The notes under the pieces were generated by a model that saw nothing but the letters and a program-made list of their open reading frames with translations, had not been told where the DNA came from and searched no databases. Of a stretch of DNA of 64,000 bases, positions 39,242 to 47,903 are shown in pieces. The stretch comes from Planctomycetota bacterium. GTDB lineage: Bacteria; Planctomycetota; Phycisphaerae; Phycisphaerales; UBA1924. Numbering within the stretch: position 1 is the first letter of the stretch; each line of letters opens with the position of its first letter. The stretch spans positions 1 to 64,000 of the forward strand of contig JANRJM010000012.1 of assembly GCA_033763975.1 (NCBI GenBank), given 5' to 3'. A program made the translations under genes and the position numbers.

Positions 39242-40591
39242 TCAGGGCACGACCTTCACGATGCTGACGTCCTCGGCCAGCAGTTCGTACATCAACGCGA
39301 TGTCGTCGGCGAGCATGCGCACGCAGCCCATCGAGCGGCGCTGCCCGATGCTCTCCGGCTCGATCGTGCCGTGCAGCCCGAAGCCGGTGTGCACCTTGGA
39401 ATCGCCCAGCCCCTCCCAGCCGAGCCAGTGCTCGCCGATGGGGTTCTTGGGGTCGTTGGCGTCGAAGCGCTCGCGCGTGCGGGGGTTGATCCACCACGGG
39501 TTGGCCATGCGGTTGCGGATCTTGAAGGTGCCCAGGGGCGTGCCGCTCTCTTCGGCGCCCAGGCCCACGCGGAACGAACGGATGAACAGCCACGACGCCG
39601 GGTCGTCGGGCGAGCCCGCGAACAGGTCGAGACGGAAGTCGCTCTTGTGCACGATGGCGTGGAACGGCCCGCGGACGAGCTTGAGCTTCTGCCCGATCTT
39701 CAGCCGGTCCGGGTTCGCCAGCGCGTTCACGCGCGCGATGAAGTGCCAGTCGGGCGTCAGTTCGCGGCGCTTGCGGATCTTCTCGAGCACGTCGCCGCTC
39801 TGCACGGTGTACTGCTCGGTCAGCGGGTCGCCCGGCGTCACCTTCGGCGAGAAGACCAGGTCGGCGTTCGCCGCCCCGAGCTTCTGGCGGATCATCTCCG
39901 CGTCGCCGGAGGCGATGTTCGGATCCATGTACGCGCGGCTCAGGTTCACCCGCGCCTCGACCAGCTTGCCCGACGCCAGCGCGCGCTCGCCCGCCTCGAT
40001 CAGCGTCCGCACGTTGGCCGTGGAGGTGCTCGACGTGAGCGTGCCGTCCGGGCGCGGCGGGGGCGGGGCGGCGTCGGCAGGCTGCTCACGGACCGGCGCC
40101 AGGTCCGGACGCGTGACGTCCACCGGCGTCGGACGACCACCGACGGTGTCGGCCGGAGGAGGCGTGCCGGCGGCGCGCTTGGCGGCGTCCTCGAGGGCCG
40201 AGCCGAGCGTGCCGGGAACCGGCCCGGTGGGCGTGGAGGTGCGTGCGGGGTCCGGGGCGCCGGGCGCGGGGCGATCGGCGGACGCGGGGGTCTGGCGGGG
40301 CGTCTCCTGCACGAGGGATCGGGGCGTGCTCGGGGGGGTCTGTCGGGGTGGGGGCTGGCTCGGCGTCGGCCCGGGGCGTGCGTCGGCGACATCGCGCGCG
40401 GGCGGAGCGTCGTCGTTCTGCCGGGAGGCGCCGCCCTCGGGGAGCGTCGAGTAGAGCGCCAGGAGCGCCCCGACGATCGGCACGACGATGGTGACGACCA
40501 GCACGCTGCGCGGCATGCGGGAGCGCGAGGCGCGGGTCATCACCGGGCGTCCGGAATGAGAACTGCGTTCGGTCTGCGAGGGGAGGGCCAT
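39242..40591 (-). CDS. LysM and L,D-transpeptidase (YkuD) protein, membrane-anchored
   Basis: This 449-residue envelope enzyme has one membrane segment near residues 28-48 and a long Pro/Thr/Ala-rich linker (50-185). A helical segment (ANVRTLIEAGERALASGKL) follows, then a LysM-like peptidoglycan-binding module (YTVQSGDVLEKI, about 265-320) and a C-terminal YkuD domain. The active site reads HGTIEPESIGQRRSMGCVRM, with Cys423 as nucleophile. Such enzymes make 3-3 cross-links or attach proteins to peptidoglycan, consistent with a walled planctomycete. AAGGTGG precedes the ATG at 40591. It sits between the folate ligase and gyrB. Confidence 0.88.
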   Translation of the reverse strand: MALPSQTERSSHSGRPVMTRASRSRMPRSVLVVTIVVPIVGALLALYSTLPEGGASRQNDDAPPARDVADARPGPTPSQPPPRQTPPSTPRSLVQETPRQTPASADRPAPGAPDPARTSTPTGPVPGTLGSALEDAAKRAAGTPPPADTVGGRPTPVDVTRPDLAPVREQPADAAPPPPRPDGTLTSSTSTANVRTLIEAGERALASGKLVEARVNLSRAYMDPNIASGDAEMIRQKLGAANADLVFSPKVTPGDPLTEQYTVQSGDVLEKIRKRRELTPDWHFIARVNALANPDRLKIGQKLKLVRGPFHAIVHKSDFRLDLFAGSPDDPASWLFIRSFRVGLGAEESGTPLGTFKIRNRMANPWWINPRTRERFDANDPKNPIGEHWLGWEGLGDSKVHTGFGLHGTIEPESIGQRRSMGCVRMLADDIALMYELLAEDVSIVKVVP

Positions 40592-40670
40592 GTCACCACC
40601 TTGTGAGATGCGAGGACGGTCTGCCCGGGGGGCGCGTCGCGCGGGCGAGCGCGCACCCGGACGCTGGATG

Positions 40671-41264
40671 CTACCCCTGTCGCACGAGGACGCGCGTCGG
40701 GGTGACAACCGCGTCGAGGCGTGTGTCGGCGGCTCCCATCGGCACGCTCTCCACGACCTGCTCGTCGAGGCAGACGCCGACCTTGTAGCCCCGCATGCAC
40801 CCGCCGGCCCCGGCGAGGAACCGGTCGTAGAACCCCGACCCCCGTCCCAGTCGCCCGCCGCACGCGTCGAAGGCGACGCCCGGGACGACAACGAGATCGA
40901 TGCGGCTGGGCGCGACGGCGGCGGCGGCGGGCAGGGGCTCACGGATGCCGCGGACCGGTTCGGAGAGCCCCTCGCCCCAGGCGCACAGGCGCGCCGGCTG
41001 CAACTGCCCGGTGATCCAGTTCGCACGCGGGAGGCACACGGTCCGCCCGGTGCGCAGGCACGCCTCGGCAACACCCCGCAGGCTCAGTTCCCGCTGCGTG
41101 GGGTGGTAGAGCATCACGACGCGGGCCAGGCGGTATTCGGTGAGTTCCAGGATGCGGGCGCACACCGCCGACGACGCCTCGGCCCAGCGTTCGGGCGTCA
41201 CCTCGCGGACGGTCGCCCGGACCCGCTCGCGGAGCGCCACCTTCGCTTCCCGCAGGTCGTCCAT
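40671..41264 (-). CDS. 5-formyltetrahydrofolate cyclo-ligase
   Basis: This enzyme returns 5-formyl-THF to the folate pool as 5,10-methenyl-THF at the expense of ATP. The 197 residues show the basic N-terminal KVALRERVRATV helix and the substrate strand VVVPGVAFDACGGRLGRGSGFYDRFL, with the GxGxGFYD signature. The ATG at 41264 is preferred because GGAGG lies 8 nt upstream; an in-frame ATG at 41309 would add 15 residues with no ribosome site. It lies between rarA and the L,D-transpeptidase on the same strand. Confidence 0.88.
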   Translation of the reverse strand: MDDLREAKVALRERVRATVREVTPERWAEASSAVCARILELTEYRLARVVMLYHPTQRELSLRGVAEACLRTGRTVCLPRANWITGQLQPARLCAWGEGLSEPVRGIREPLPAAAAVAPSRIDLVVVPGVAFDACGGRLGRGSGFYDRFLAGAGGCMRGYKVGVCLDEQVVESVPMGAADTRLDAVVTPTRVLVRQG

Positions 41265-41394
41265 CGCGAGCACCTCCACGCTCCTCGCACCGAGAATCAC
41301 TTCCCGCATGGCACACGCTCCCGCGCCGTCCGCGCGCCCCGCCCGTCTCAGTATCGGAATGCGACGCGCGGGCGTGTGAAACCTCGCGCGTCAA

Positions 41395-42750
41395 TCAGGC
41401 GGGTGGCGGCGGCCCCTCGCGCCGGGCCGCCCGCGCCCGCTCCAGCACCTCCGCCATCGCCTTCTCCGCACCCCGGTCCGTGGGCACGTAGTACCGCTTC
41501 TCGACACCCAGATAGTCCTGACGCCCCAACCCGTCGGCGTGGTCGTGCGCGTAGTCGTACGAAGCCCCCCGGGTGGCGCCCGCGCTCATCGCCGTCGCCT
41601 TGCGGACGTTCCCGTCCTTGATGTGCACGGGCACGGGGATGGTCCGACCCTCGCGCACGTCGGCGACGGCGGCGTCGATGGCGAGGTAGCTCGCGTTGCT
41701 CTTGGGGGCCAGCGCCAAGTACGTGGTGCACTGCGCAAGAATGATGCGGGCCTCGGGCATGCCGACGCGCTCGACCAGTTCCCACGCCGCCGCGGCGACC
41801 ATGATCCCGCGCGGGTCGGCGTTGCCGATGTCCTCGCTCGCGAGGATCGCCAGGCGGCGCGCGATGAACCGGGGGTCTTCGCCCGCCTCGATCATCCGCG
41901 CGAGCCAGTACACCGCCGCGTCCGGGTCCGTCCCCCGCACGCTCTTGATGAACGCCGAGATCGTGTCGTAGTGCTCGTCGCCCGTCCCGTCGTACACGGC
42001 GGCCTTCTGCTGGATCGAGTCCTCCGCCGCGGCGCGATCGATCACGAGTTCGTCCTGGGTCGCGTGCGATTTCGAACTCAGCACCGCGACTTCCAGGGCG
42101 GTCAGGGCGCGCCGGGCGTCCCCGTCGCTCTTGGCCGCCCACACGGCGAGCGCGTCGTCCGCGACGCGCACCGGCAGGCGCCCATACCCGCGCTGCGGGT
42201 CGGCGATCGCCCGGCGCAGCACGCCGATGATCGCGTCTTCGCTGAGGGGTTCCAGGCGCAGGAGCGTGCTGCGGCTCACCAGGGCCGAGTTCACCGCGAA
42301 CAGCGGGTTCTCGGTAGTCGCGCCGATCAGCGTGATCAGCCCGCGCTCGACATCTGCCAGCAGCACGTCCTGCTGCGCACGCGTGAACCGGTGGATCTCG
42401 TCGAGGAACAGGATGGTGCGCCGGCGTTCGAGGTCCAGGCGATTGCCGGCCTCTTCGACGAACTCGCGGATGCGCTTCACGCCCACGCTGGCGGCGTTCT
42501 CGCGCACGAACGCGCGCTTCGTGTGCCCGGCGATGACCTCGGCGAGGGTGGTCTTGCCCGTGCCGGGCGGGCCGTGCAGGATCAGGCTGGTGATGGCGTC
42601 GGCCGCGAGCATCCGGCGCAGGAGTTTGCCGGGCCCCAGGATGTGCTCCTGCCCGGCGATCTCGTCGAGCGTGCGGGGACGCATCCGCACCGCCAGGGGC
42701 TCCACGGCGCGGATGGAATCGTCCCGGCGCTGGGCCCAGAGATCGGTCAT
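41395..42750 (-). CDS. rarA: Replication-associated recombination protein A (RarA/MgsA)
   Basis: This AAA+ ATPase of the clamp-loader-like group acts at stalled replication forks. The 451 residues contain the Walker A HGPPGTGKTT (59-68), the Walker B ILFLDEIHRF (113-122), sensor 1 LIGATTENP, and the arginine finger region SRSTLLRLEPL. The C-terminal domain ends with HIKDGNVRKATAMSAGATRG and YDYAHDHADG, typical of the family. The ATG at 42750 is chosen because MTDLWAQRR begins the homologous region. plsC is divergent, 121 bp away. Confidence 0.94.
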   Translation of the reverse strand: MTDLWAQRRDDSIRAVEPLAVRMRPRTLDEIAGQEHILGPGKLLRRMLAADAITSLILHGPPGTGKTTLAEVIAGHTKRAFVRENAASVGVKRIREFVEEAGNRLDLERRRTILFLDEIHRFTRAQQDVLLADVERGLITLIGATTENPLFAVNSALVSRSTLLRLEPLSEDAIIGVLRRAIADPQRGYGRLPVRVADDALAVWAAKSDGDARRALTALEVAVLSSKSHATQDELVIDRAAAEDSIQQKAAVYDGTGDEHYDTISAFIKSVRGTDPDAAVYWLARMIEAGEDPRFIARRLAILASEDIGNADPRGIMVAAAAWELVERVGMPEARIILAQCTTYLALAPKSNASYLAIDAAVADVREGRTIPVPVHIKDGNVRKATAMSAGATRGASYDYAHDHADGLGRQDYLGVEKRYYVPTDRGAEKAMAEVLERARAARREGPPPPA

Positions 42751-42871
42751 GGAGAACTCTAGGGGCGGGCCTGACCGCCCCCGAACACGAGCGCCCCGAC
42801 CGTGTGAAACCGGCTTCATGCGGGCGATACGGGCATGACAAATCTTCAGTGACCGCTAACATGCCGGTTCG

Positions 42872-43606
42872 ATGTCAGTCCTGTGGTGGATCATCCTCGC
42901 GGCGGCGTGGCTGGGGTGGGCTGTGCTCAGCCGTCGGCTGGAGGACAACCCGCGCGGGGACGTCGTCACCGGATTCTTCTACTTCGCGAATCGCCTGTAC
43001 GCGCGGCTGGTGCACCGCGTGCGGGTGCGGGGCGAGATTCCCGGTGGGCGGCACACCGGGCCGCTGATCGTCGTGTGCAATCACACGGCCGGGGTCGACC
43101 CGCTGCTGGTGCAGGGCGTGACGCCCTTCGAAGTCCGGTGGATGATGGGGTCGGACATGATGACGCCCCGGCTGGGGTTTTTCTGGCAGTGGGCGCGGAT
43201 CATCGCGGTGAACCGGCGCGGGCGCGATCTCGGGGGCACGCGCGAGGCGCTGCGCCACCTCGCGGACGGGGGCGTGCTGGGCGTGTTTCCCGAGGGAGGC
43301 CTGGAGCGTCCGCCGGGACGGCTGCGCGCGTTCCAGCCGGGGATCGGGTTCCTGGTCGCGCGGACGCGCGCACCGGTGCTTCCGATCTGGATCTCGGGCA
43401 CGCCCCAGGCGGACAAGGCGTGGGAGAGCCTGTGGCGCACGAGCCGCTCAACGCTGACGGTGGGTCCGGTGATGGACTTTGCCGGGGCCACGCCGGGCGA
43501 GATCGTGGCGGCGCTGGAAGGCTGGTTCCGGGAGACGAGCGGGTGGGCCCGGGAGAGCGAGCCGCAGGCGGACGGGCCCGCGGGGGCGGGCGCGGTGGCG
43601 TGCTAA
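42872..43606 (+). CDS. PlsC-type lysophospholipid acyltransferase
   Basis: The 244-residue membrane-associated protein has one N-terminal hydrophobic helix (1-19). It shows the PlsC motifs in order: the catalytic NHTAGVD (N70-H71 to D76), motif II around RIIAVNRRGRD, and FPEGG (139-143), followed by PVLPIWISG. It most likely acylates lysophosphatidic acid or a related acceptor in phospholipid synthesis. Its TAA overlaps the stop of the convergent gluzincin gene by a few bases (CTAA). Confidence 0.9.
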   Translation: MSVLWWIILAAAWLGWAVLSRRLEDNPRGDVVTGFFYFANRLYARLVHRVRVRGEIPGGRHTGPLIVVCNHTAGVDPLLVQGVTPFEVRWMMGSDMMTPRLGFFWQWARIIAVNRRGRDLGGTREALRHLADGGVLGVFPEGGLERPPGRLRAFQPGIGFLVARTRAPVLPIWISGTPQADKAWESLWRTSRSTLTVGPVMDFAGATPGEIVAALEGWFRETSGWARESEPQADGPAGAGAVAC

Positions 43607-46275
43607 GGGGCGGGTGAGGCGCGACGTGCGAGCAGCGCATCGAGCCGACGCTGGTGCGCCGTGCGGTCGGGCTCGAGGATGGTGAGCGCCCGGAGGTGAC
43701 GCTCGGCGGCGTCGAGGTCGTTCGCCATGAGGGCGATGGTCGCCGCGAACTCGCGGATGGTCGCGTCGTAGGGGGCGATCTGCGTCGCGCGAGCGGCCGA
43801 CGCGAGCGCGCGAGGGAACTCCTTCTTCGTCGCGTACAGGCGCGCGATCTCGGCGGCGTAGCCGGGCGAGCTCTGCTCGCGCGCGTCGAGATACTCCAGG
43901 TGCGGGATGGCGTCGAGGGGGCTCTTGCCCGCGGGGGCGTCCTGGCCCGAGAGGTACAACGCCGCGAGCAGCTTGTGCGGGAGCGGATCGACCGGGCGGG
44001 CCTTGGCGTAGCGCTCGCACAGGGCGGGGACGTCGGCGGGGGCGTCTTTGGTGGCCTGCTCGAGCGCGAGTTCGAGCACGAAGGGGTTGTCGGGGTGCGA
44101 GGAGAGCCACTCGGCGATGAGCGGGGGCGAGGGCTCGTCGGCGCCGCTCCGGGAGAGGAGCGTCAGGATGCCCGGGCGTTCGTCGGTCGCGGACATGCCC
44201 CAGGCCACGAGCTGCTCGCGCGCCCAGTCTGTGAAGCCGGCGAGGAAGTCCTCGCGCGACGTTTGGAGCACGGTGCGGAAGGCCTCGGGCTCGCGCACGC
44301 CGGCGGCGTACAGGTCCATGAGTTGCAGCGGCGCTTCGTTCCCCCACCGCTCGATGATGTACTCGTACATCCAGTGCCCCTGCGCGTAGGCCAGGGCGCG
44401 ATCGCTGGGTCGCCGGGGCCTGACGAACCCGACGTTGATGGAGTCGAGGTCGAAGAGCGTCCCGGTCTCGACCGCGCGGGCGAGGAGCTGGACCGTGCTG
44501 TACCCGCGGGGCGCGTCCTCGAGGTACACGGCGGACGCCTCGGTGAACCAGTGCGGGAGGCGGTTCTTCGTGCGCGAGAGCGTGACCGTGTGCACGTACT
44601 CGTGCTGCACGACCCGCGCCCAGTCGTACGTCCCCACCTTGTGCCCGGGCCCGGTGCGCGGGGCTTCCATCGCGATGACCGGCCCGGTGGCGGCGGCGAT
44701 CGTGTGCAGTTGTGGCAGCCCGGCGATGCGCACGCTGAACCAGCGGTGATCGGGGTAGAGCTCGACGACGGTCTTGTGGTTCGGCGCGTGCCGGATGCCG
44801 CCCGGCCCGTCGCCGGTCACGCGCGCGAAGATCTTCTCGAGCTGCGCGAGCATCTCGCGCGCCAGGATCTCGTCCTGCCCGGGGCGGCATCGCACGACGA
44901 AGTGCTCGCTCTCGAAGCGCAGGTACGACCGCAGTTCGCGCAGCAGCGTCAGGCTGTTCGCGGCACGCACGTTGTACTGGTCCATCGTCGCCCCGCGCTC
45001 CAGCGCGTCCAGCGCCTGCGCGTCGCGTCCGGCCTGCAGCTCGGACAGGCCCAGCTCGATCACCGGCTCGGCCCAGCGCGGCGCACGCTCGGCCGCGGCC
45101 CGGAGGTACCGGGCGGCCTCCTCGTACTGGCGCGCCGAGGCCATCGCGCGCCCCACCGCGAGCTGCCCCACCGGGGTGCCGGGCGCGAGCGCGTCGAGCT
45201 CCGCCAGGCGCGCGTCGGCGGCGGCAAAGTCGAAGCGTGCGGCGGCGGCGGCGGCCCACTGCGCCCGCACGGCGCGGCTGTCGGGGAACGCCCCGCGGGC
45301 CCCCTCCAGCGCCCGTTCGGCCGCGGCGCCCTCGCCCCGGCGGACCTCGACCATCGACCGGATGATCGCGCCGTCGATCGTGGCTTCGCCCGCGAGTTCA
45401 TCCAGGCGCAGCGCGATCGCCTCGGCGCGCGGGAAGTCGAAGCTGTCGACCGCGGCACGCCCGAGCAGCGACCACGCCGCGGCGCACCGCGGGTTCAGCG
45501 TCAGCGTGTTCTCGATCGCCGGGCCCACCTCGGCGTACCGGTCCTTCTCGTACAGCAGCATCGCCTCGGCCAGCGGGACGCTCCACGCCAGGCGGTTGAG
45601 CGTTTCGCGCGCCCGCCCCAGCGCATCGAGCATCGGCTGGTACTTCATCGCACGCTCGTCGGCCGGCCCCACGAGACGCGCAAGCAGCAGCAGCCCCATC
45701 GCGGCGTCGCCCGCCTCGTCGGCGTCGCGCGCATTCGCGAGCATCCCGGCCAGCGGCGTCAGTGCCGCGATCGCGTCGTCGAACCGACCGAGATCGGCCA
45801 GGGCCTCGCCCCGCAGGCGGGCGGCGCGGGCCGCGGCCGGGCCCTGGGGCGCCTCGGCCCCGTCCAGCAGTTCGAGCGCGCGCGCCGGGTTGCCGCGGCG
45901 GAGGTGCGCCTCGGCGCGGTCGAGCGCGGGGGCCTGCTCGTCGTCGAGCGCGGGAGACCGCAGCGCGCCGCGGACCAGCGCGGCGCGGGCATGGTCGGCG
46001 GGCGTCTGCAGGTCGGCGTCTTCCCACACGCCGTGCCGGATCCGGAGGAGGCGGCGTTCGTCCTCGCGCAGGTAGGGCTGCTCGAGCAAACGCGTGACGG
46101 CGTCGGAAACTTCGGGCGCGGGGAACGCCTCGGCCGGCGGGGCGGGGGCGGCGGGCGTTGGGACGTCGGCGGGCGCCACCTGGGCCCGCGCGGCGGGCAT
46201 CCACCCGAGCAGGGCGACGAGCAGCCAGGCCCACTTGGCGCGGGCGGATGGCGACGAGCGGGCGGGCTCTGGCAT
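43603..46275 (-). CDS. Secreted TPR protein with gluzincin-type metalloprotease domain
   Basis: The 890-residue product has a signal-like N terminus (WAWLLVALLGWMPAARAQ). Residues about 110-450 are a TPR-like array. The central domain (about 455-740) holds the zinc motif HEYVH (558-562) and the downstream WFTEASA with E579 as probable third ligand, the gluzincin (HExxH...E) pattern of peptidase-MA-like proteins. More TPR-like repeats follow to the end. Its role as a protease or a TPR scaffold with a protease fold is not certain. It lies 55 bp after the LolA-like gene and converges on plsC with overlapping stops. Confidence 0.82.
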   Translation of the reverse strand: MPEPARSSPSARAKWAWLLVALLGWMPAARAQVAPADVPTPAAPAPPAEAFPAPEVSDAVTRLLEQPYLREDERRLLRIRHGVWEDADLQTPADHARAALVRGALRSPALDDEQAPALDRAEAHLRRGNPARALELLDGAEAPQGPAAARAARLRGEALADLGRFDDAIAALTPLAGMLANARDADEAGDAAMGLLLLARLVGPADERAMKYQPMLDALGRARETLNRLAWSVPLAEAMLLYEKDRYAEVGPAIENTLTLNPRCAAAWSLLGRAAVDSFDFPRAEAIALRLDELAGEATIDGAIIRSMVEVRRGEGAAAERALEGARGAFPDSRAVRAQWAAAAAARFDFAAADARLAELDALAPGTPVGQLAVGRAMASARQYEEAARYLRAAAERAPRWAEPVIELGLSELQAGRDAQALDALERGATMDQYNVRAANSLTLLRELRSYLRFESEHFVVRCRPGQDEILAREMLAQLEKIFARVTGDGPGGIRHAPNHKTVVELYPDHRWFSVRIAGLPQLHTIAAATGPVIAMEAPRTGPGHKVGTYDWARVVQHEYVHTVTLSRTKNRLPHWFTEASAVYLEDAPRGYSTVQLLARAVETGTLFDLDSINVGFVRPRRPSDRALAYAQGHWMYEYIIERWGNEAPLQLMDLYAAGVREPEAFRTVLQTSREDFLAGFTDWAREQLVAWGMSATDERPGILTLLSRSGADEPSPPLIAEWLSSHPDNPFVLELALEQATKDAPADVPALCERYAKARPVDPLPHKLLAALYLSGQDAPAGKSPLDAIPHLEYLDAREQSSPGYAAEIARLYATKKEFPRALASAARATQIAPYDATIREFAATIALMANDLDAAERHLRALTILEPDRTAHQRRLDALLARRASPAP

Positions 46276-46330
46276 GGTGCGGCTCCTTCCGCGGAGGACG
46301 GTCCCTCGCGATGCTATCGGCCCGATCGGC

Positions 46331-47272
46331 TCACTCCTTGCCGGCGGAGGACGGGGGAAGCGTCCGCACCTGCTGGTTCCAGTCGGCGGGGGCCGCGGTA
46401 TCGAGCGATTCGGGCGCGATCGGCGTGTTCACGCGGACGTTGATCATCTGCACCAGGCCGATGTCGCCCGCGCGGTTGACGGTGCGGGCCAGTCGCGGGA
46501 GCAGCATGGCGTCGTCGCCCCGCCGGTACCACAGGCGGATCTCGCGGAGGTCCTCGGTCGCGGCGAGCGCGGGCTTCACGACCAGGCGCAGCTGCTGCGA
46601 CCCCGCGACGAACGCGCGGAGGGCGGGCGTGTCCTTGGCGTCGAGGGCCTCGAGCCCGTCGTCGGGCGCGAGCAGCGTGACGTCGTAGCGTGCCTCGATC
46701 TCGGCGCGTTTCTGGCCCACGGGCAGCGGGAAGGGCCCCTGGCCGATGCGCAGCGGATCGAACGTGTCGCCCGCGCGGACGATCTGCGTCCGGGTGAGTT
46801 CCTTGTTCGCCGGGCGCTTCTCGATGAGCCACTGCCCGTCGAAGAGCACCTCGTACACCTCGGGGATGAGGCGGCTGCCGACCTGGAGGCTCTCGAAGCG
46901 CACCGCGAAGCGACGGTCGCGCGGCGCGGGCGCTGCGTCGGGCGTCACGTTCCCCTCGGGCGTGAAGTCCTTGTAGAAGAGCTTGCCGACGCGCACCTGC
47001 CGGTCGCCCTGGATCTCGAACTCGCGCTCGAACTTCAGGTCCGCGGTGAGCGTGCGCAGCTCGGCGTCGGCCTTCTCGAGCGCGTTGAGCATGTCGCCCG
47101 CGCTCGCGAACGGCGCGTCGGACGCGGGCGGCACGGCGCGGGGGGCGTCGGGCGCGGGCGGGTTCGTCGGGGCGACGCACGGGCCGTCGGGAAGAGGGGG
47201 CTCATCGGTGCGCGGCTGGGCGCCGGGTTGAACCGTGAGAATCGCGGCGACGAGCAGGTTCACGAGCGGCAT
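46331..47272 (-). CDS. LolA-like periplasmic protein
   Basis: The 313-residue protein has an N-terminal signal-like helix (LVNLLVAAILTVQPG) and a Pro/Asp-rich linker. The beta-rich body resembles outer-membrane lipoprotein carrier folds, with strands such as LKFEREFEIQGDRQVRVGKLFY, FAVRFESL and EVLFDGQWLIEKRP. No lipobox Cys is obvious. A function in lipoprotein or lipid transfer is inferred from the fold-like pattern, which is weak in sequence terms. It lies between ruvX and the gluzincin gene on the same strand. Confidence 0.6.
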   Translation of the reverse strand: MPLVNLLVAAILTVQPGAQPRTDEPPLPDGPCVAPTNPPAPDAPRAVPPASDAPFASAGDMLNALEKADAELRTLTADLKFEREFEIQGDRQVRVGKLFYKDFTPEGNVTPDAAPAPRDRRFAVRFESLQVGSRLIPEVYEVLFDGQWLIEKRPANKELTRTQIVRAGDTFDPLRIGQGPFPLPVGQKRAEIEARYDVTLLAPDDGLEALDAKDTPALRAFVAGSQQLRLVVKPALAATEDLREIRLWYRRGDDAMLLPRLARTVNRAGDIGLVQMINVRVNTPIAPESLDTAAPADWNQQVRTLPPSSAGKE

Positions 47273-47414
47273 GCGTTGATCCTAGGTGACGCCCCGTGAC
47301 ATGCCGGCACGCACGGGCGCGTCCCGCGTGTGTCAGACGCGGCGGTGAGGCCCGGGTTTCACGAGCGGGGCCGGGGGTGCCCAAGGACCGGGCCGCCCCG
47401 CGCGCCAAAGGCGA

Positions 47415-47894
47415 TTAGTCGTGGTCCGACGCCGGAGAATCGCCGGGCGTGCTCCCCGGGAGGGTGGCGAGGAAGTCCGAGAGGATGGCGCACGCGGCGA
47501 GCGCGTCCCGCCGTGCTTTCTTCTGGGCGTGGGTGAGGCCCGAGCGAGCCATGCGCCAGTCGGCGTCGGCGCTGGAGAGGCGCTCGTCGTGGAAGTGCAC
47601 GGGCAGGCCGGCACGCTCGGCGATGCGGGCGGCGAAGGCGCGGGTGAGCGCGGCGCGGGGGCCTTCGGAGCCGTCCATGTTGAGCGGGAGCCCGACGACC
47701 AGCGCGGCGCGACGGCGGGCGGGCGGGCCCAGCGCGTCGTCGATAGCGCGGACGAGGGCGTCGAGGAGGGCGTCGCCGGCGCGTTCGTCGCGGCGGACTT
47801 CGAGCACCGAGAGGGGCGACACGATGCGCGTCTGCGCGTCGCCCAGCGCGAGGCCGGTGCGGGCGTCTCCCAGGTCGATCGCGAGGTATCGCAT
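47415..47894 (-). CDS. ruvX: Putative pre-16S rRNA nuclease / Holliday junction resolvase-like YqgF
   Basis: The 159-residue RNase-H-fold protein has the family start MRYLAIDLGDARTGLA with D7 as catalytic acid, the strand VVGLPLNMDGSEG, and HFHDERLSSADA with a further acidic residue. YqgF proteins mature 16S rRNA in some bacteria and were first annotated as resolvases. It lies 9 bp after the glycogen debranching gene and so is probably co-transcribed with it. Confidence 0.93.
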   Translation of the reverse strand: MRYLAIDLGDARTGLALGDAQTRIVSPLSVLEVRRDERAGDALLDALVRAIDDALGPPARRRAALVVGLPLNMDGSEGPRAALTRAFAARIAERAGLPVHFHDERLSSADADWRMARSGLTHAQKKARRDALAACAILSDFLATLPGSTPGDSPASDHD

Positions 47895-47903
47895 CCGGCG
47901 GAA

